DNA from: Deltaproteobacteria bacterium
Lineage (GTDB): Bacteria > Bdellovibrionota_F > JAHFAK01
Reading direction: 5' to 3'
DNA: 6,501 nt
Assembly (NCBI GenBank): GCA_023250585.1
Contig: JAHFAK010000119.1
Coordinates: forward strand, 1-6,501
Shown: one piece after another, positions 3,892 through 6,501 of the stretch
How positions within the stretch are numbered: position 1 is the first letter of the stretch
How the letters are laid out: the number at the start of each line of letters is the position of its first letter
Notes under the pieces: model-generated
The model's database searches: none
What the model saw: the letters and a program-made list of their open reading frames with translations, nothing else
Told to the model about the DNA's origin: nothing
Program-made: the position numbers and the translations under genes

Positions 3892-4575
3892 ATGAACACC
3901 TTAAAAAAATATTTTTGTTCTTCTATTGGACGTAAACAAATTGTTGCACTAACGAGTTTAGCGCTCATTGTATTTGTTATTGTTCATTTAGCGGGGAATT
4001 TGTTTATATTTTTGGGTGCAGAGGCTTTTAATCACTATGCAGCGAGTTTAGCGCAGTTGAGACCTGGACTCTATATTGCGGAAGCCATTCTTCTTATTCT
4101 TTTTTTGATTCATATTGTTTTTACGGCAACACTCGTGATTGAAAATAGAAAAGCGCGAAAAAATAGATATGCACTGCAACCAGCATGTAGCGAGGCAACT
4201 CGTTCATGGTCAACACGGCTCATGCCTCTAACGGGAACGGTAATCTTGATTTTTATTATAACTCATTTACTCGACTTTACGTTCGCTGATCATGAAGGAA
4301 GCAGATCACTGCTTTTTGGTGAATCTATGGGACTCTATGGCGTTGTGGTTAATTCGTTTCGCGATATTCTTCATTCCTCATATTATATTCTTGCGATGTT
4401 TTGTATTTCATCTCATTTAATACATGGCGTAGAAAGTTTTTTTCAGACTTTTGGACTCAACCATACTCGCTATACTCCTCTGATAAAAAAAATAAGTGTA
4501 TTGTTTGGCCTTGGTATTGCTTTTGGATATAGTAGTATTCCTGTGTATGTAATAATAAAATTTGGGAGCCCCTGA
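3892..4575 (+). CDS. sdhC: Succinate dehydrogenase/fumarate reductase cytochrome b subunit (b558 family)
   Basis: This is the membrane anchor of complex II: it holds the flavoprotein/iron-sulfur dimer on the inner membrane and passes electrons between quinone and the iron-sulfur subunit through haem b. The 227-residue protein has five hydrophobic helices, at about 17-41, 62-84, 112-131, 159-180 and 200-222. Histidines lie where the di-haem family needs them: H32 (IVHLAGNLF), H74 (LIHIVF), H125 (ITHLLDF) and H175 or H178 (SSHLIHG); the H32-H74 spacing of 42 equals that of the first two ligands of B. subtilis SdhC. It begins with the usual amphipathic stretch and SSIGRKQIVALT. No clear Shine-Dalgarno sequence precedes the ATG. 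The last residues (GSP and the stop) are encoded by the left arm of the palindromic element at 4565-4691, so the original end may have differed. It is followed by the flavoprotein gene on the same strand. Confidence 0.92.
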   Translation: MNTLKKYFCSSIGRKQIVALTSLALIVFVIVHLAGNLFIFLGAEAFNHYAASLAQLRPGLYIAEAILLILFLIHIVFTATLVIENRKARKNRYALQPACSEATRSWSTRLMPLTGTVILIFIITHLLDFTFADHEGSRSLLFGESMGLYGVVVNSFRDILHSSYYILAMFCISSHLIHGVESFFQTFGLNHTRYTPLIKKISVLFGLGIAFGYSSIPVYVIIKFGSP

Positions 4576-4691
4576 AAAATGTCCATCTACGGCGTTGGTT
4601 AGCCGAGATCGCTCCTTACGGCGTAACTAGAAGTATGCCTCAGTTGGCTCTCAACTAACCGCCTTGTAGCTGAACATTTTTGAGAGGCTCC
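4565..4691. repeat. 127-bp palindromic (MITE-like) element between sdhC and sdhA
   Basis: The two ends (4565-4602 and 4655-4691) are long imperfect inverted repeats: ggagcc, a few mismatches, aaaaatgt, ca, ctac and ggttag recur in the same order on opposite strands. The centre contains a further small stem (ggcgta 4620-4625 with tatgcc 4634-4639, one wobble) and a short direct repeat tacggcgt of the left arm. In RNA this would fold into one long hairpin in the operon transcript. No target duplication or protein gene is visible, so it may be a non-autonomous transposon or a REP/ERIC-like element. It overlaps the last 11 bases of sdhC, and fills most of the 154-base gap before sdhA. Confidence 0.75.
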
Positions 4692-4729
4692 TGTAATATA
4701 TATTGAGGATAGAAGAAAGATACATAATT

Positions 4730-6501
4730 ATGCTTGATGCAAAAATTCCTACGGGTCGTTTGAGTGAAAAATGGACAAACCATAAAGCTCATATAAAACT
4801 TGTTAATCCTGCAAATAAAAGAAAATATCGTATTATAGTTGTGGGAACTGGACTTGCCGGTGCTTCGGCAGCTGCATCACTCTCCGAACTTGGATATAAT
4901 GTTGATGTGTTTTGTATTCAAGATAGCCCACGCCGTGCCCATAGTATTGCGGCACAAGGTGGAATTAACGCTGCTAAAAATTATCCGAATGACGGGGACA
5001 GCGTATATCGACTTTTTTATGATACAATAAAAGGTGGAGATTTTCGATCGCGCGAAGCAAATGTGTATCGCCTAGCTGAAGTAAGTAACAACATTATCGA
5101 CCAATGTGTTGCTCAAGGTGTTCCCTTTGCCCGTGAATATTCAGGATATTTGGATAATCGTTCATTTGGCGGGGCACAAGTATCGAGAACGTTTTATGCC
5201 CGTGGACAAACCGGTCAGCAGCTTCTTTTAGGTGCCTACAGCGCCTTGATGAAAGAAGTTCGTAAAGGATCGGTGAAGCTTTTCCCGCGTACTGAATTAC
5301 TCGATATTGTTGTCGTTAACAATCAAGCACGAGGAATAGTTACCCGTAGTTTAGTCAGTGGAAAAATAGAAAATTACGCTGCCGATGCGGTTGTTTTGGC
5401 AACTGGCGGCTATTCAAATGTTTTTTATCTCTCAACAAATGCAAAAGTATGTAACGTAAGTGCGACATGGCGAGCTCATAAGCGCGGGGCTTTTTTTGCA
5501 AATCCCTGTTATACACAAATTCATCCAACGTGTATTCCCGTTCATGGAGATTATCAATCGAAATTGACTTTAATGAGTGAAAGCCTTCGTAACGATGGAA
5601 GGGTGTGGGTTCCCAAGAAAAAAGGAGATTCCAGAAAGCCCCAAGAGATACCTGAAGCAGAACGTGATTATTATCTCGAGCGGAAATATCCAAGTTTTGG
5701 AAATTTGGTTCCCCGGGATCTTGCAAGTCGGAATGCAAAATATCAATGCGATACAGGCAAAGGAGTAGGACAAACAGGTCAAGCTGTATATCTCGATTTT
5801 TCTGATGCAATAAAACGTTTAGGAAAAGAAACGATACAAGAACGCTATGGAAATTTGATCGAAATGTATGAACGCATTACCGGTTCTAATCCTTACACAG
5901 AACCAATGATGATCTATCCCGCTGTTCACTATACTATGGGTGGACTGTGGGTTGATTATAATTTGATGAGTACTATTCCTGGTTTATTTATTATTGGCGA
6001 AGCAAATTTTTCTGACCATGGAGCAAATAGATTGGGTGCAAGCGCGCTCATGCAAGGCTTAGCTGATGGCTACTTTGTACTTCCGTATACTATTGGTGAT
6101 TATCTTGCGGGCATTACACCGGGGAAGTCCGATACTTCATCGAAAGAATTTAAGTATATTCAAAAAGAAGCAGAGGAACGAATTACCCGTTTATTATCGG
6201 CTCAAGGAAAAAAAACGGCCGATGAATTTCATCGTGAATTAGGAAAGCTCCTCTGGGATAACTGCGGGATGTCACGCAATGAAAAGGGTTTACAAGAAGC
6301 TCTCAAGAAAATTCCTGCGCTTCGTGAGGAATTTTGGAAAAATATAACGATCCCGGGTTCGGGAAGTGAATTCAACCAAACACTCGAGCGAGCAAATCGG
6401 ATTGCTGATTTTCTAGAATTTGCGGAAACGCTTGTTTTAGATGCGCTTACACGCAAGGAATCATGCGGGGGCCATTTCCGTGAAGAATCCCAAGATACAG
6501 A
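4730..6501 (+). CDS. sdhA: Succinate dehydrogenase/fumarate reductase flavoprotein subunit, truncated by the window end
   Basis: The flavoprotein oxidises succinate to fumarate (or the reverse), passing electrons to the iron-sulfur subunit. The frame is open from ATG 4730 to the window edge, giving 590 residues of an expected 640 or so. Visible sites: FAD-binding VVGTGLAG (G39, G41, G44); H71 in [11 protein letters not shown] for covalent FAD; H265 in [17 protein letters not shown] (283-291); R329 in the PRD motif, equivalent to the proton-shuttle Arg of E. coli FrdA; H400 in AVHYTMGG; and R434 in [11 protein letters not shown]. All are intact. The N-terminal [17 protein letters not shown] and the [11 protein letters not shown] stretch are typical of the form paired with a single b558 anchor. 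GAGGA and AGAAAGA (4705-4720) supply a ribosome binding site. The iron-sulfur gene sdhB is expected just past the right edge. Direction of the reaction (succinate oxidation or fumarate reduction) cannot be read from this sequence. Confidence 0.96.
   Translation, partial: MLDAKIPTGRLSEKWTNHKAHIKLVNPANKRKYRIIVVGTGLAGASAAASLSELGYNVDVFCIQDSPRRAHSIAAQGGINAAKNYPNDGDSVYRLFYDTIKGGDFRSREANVYRLAEVSNNIIDQCVAQGVPFAREYSGYLDNRSFGGAQVSRTFYARGQTGQQLLLGAYSALMKEVRKGSVKLFPRTELLDIVVVNNQARGIVTRSLVSGKIENYAADAVVLATGGYSNVFYLSTNAKVCNVSATWRAHKRGAFFANPCYTQIHPTCIPVHGDYQSKLTLMSESLRNDGRVWVPKKKGDSRKPQEIPEAERDYYLERKYPSFGNLVPRDLASRNAKYQCDTGKGVGQTGQAVYLDFSDAIKRLGKETIQERYGNLIEMYERITGSNPYTEPMMIYPAVHYTMGGLWVDYNLMSTIPGLFIIGEANFSDHGANRLGASALMQGLADGYFVLPYTIGDYLAGITPGKSDTSSKEFKYIQKEAEERITRLLSAQGKKTADEFHRELGKLLWDNCGMSRNEKGLQEALKKIPALREEFWKNITIPGSGSEFNQTLERANRIADFLEFAETLVLDALTRKESCGGHFREESQDT

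Noticed and set aside
4565-4691. tRNA or riboswitch in the sdhC-sdhA gap
   Set aside because: No acceptor/T-arm pattern; the structure is a single long imperfect palindrome that overlaps the sdhC stop, better explained as a repetitive element.
5355-5810. 151-residue - strand frame inside sdhA (and smaller ones nearby)
   Set aside because: The + strand frame codes for conserved SdhA residues throughout; the reverse frames have no recognisable content.

Overview
The window joins a gene-poor, repeat-rich accessory stretch (about 1-3783) to the start of a housekeeping respiratory operon (3839 to the right edge). The operon is a succinate dehydrogenase/fumarate reductase of the b558 type: one five-helix cytochrome b subunit (SdhC/FrdC), then a flavoprotein (SdhA/FrdA) whose wording (for example [32 protein letters not shown]) matches the form found in Bacteroidota, Chlorobiota/Ignavibacteria and related bacteria. 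The DNA is AT-rich. Promoters look sigma70-like, some starts have Shine-Dalgarno sequences and others none, and the Bacteroidota -7 element was not seen. I place it as an FCB-like or similar anaerobic/microaerobic bacterium and cannot name a genus.

Left part (1-1084, + strand): the tail of a PIN-domain protein, a C-terminal remnant of a nucleotidyltransferase, a 57-residue protein of a small conserved type starting at TTG, and an intact DUF4160-DUF2442 pair. Middle (1085-1952): a divergent RNase HI gene with its own promoter and a strong hairpin behind it. Then (1953-3703, - strand) another nucleotidyltransferase remnant and a complete AbiE toxin-antitoxin module. AbiEi (antitoxin/repressor) comes first and AbiEii (nucleotidyltransferase toxin) follows 2 bp later. 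A perfect 21-bp inverted repeat overlaps the promoter and touches the AbiEi start codon.

The most striking feature is the organisation of the repeats. Three short palindromic repeat families each occur twice, always as direct copies, and they bracket accessory modules: family A (479-510 and 1156-1187) brackets DUF4160-DUF2442; family B (2092-2153 and 3722-3783, 60 of 62 bases identical) brackets AbiE; family C (96-122 and 1891-1917) spans everything from the first nucleotidyltransferase remnant to RNase H. Two broken genes end at or very near such repeats. This looks like a toxin-antitoxin island built and eroded by recombination at, or transposition of, REP-like elements next to the core operon. 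A fourth palindromic element (4565-4691) sits inside the sdhC-sdhA operon and supplies the end of sdhC.

No RNA genes, complete insertion sequences, CRISPR arrays or replication origins were seen. All family assignments are from reading motifs; no database search was possible.
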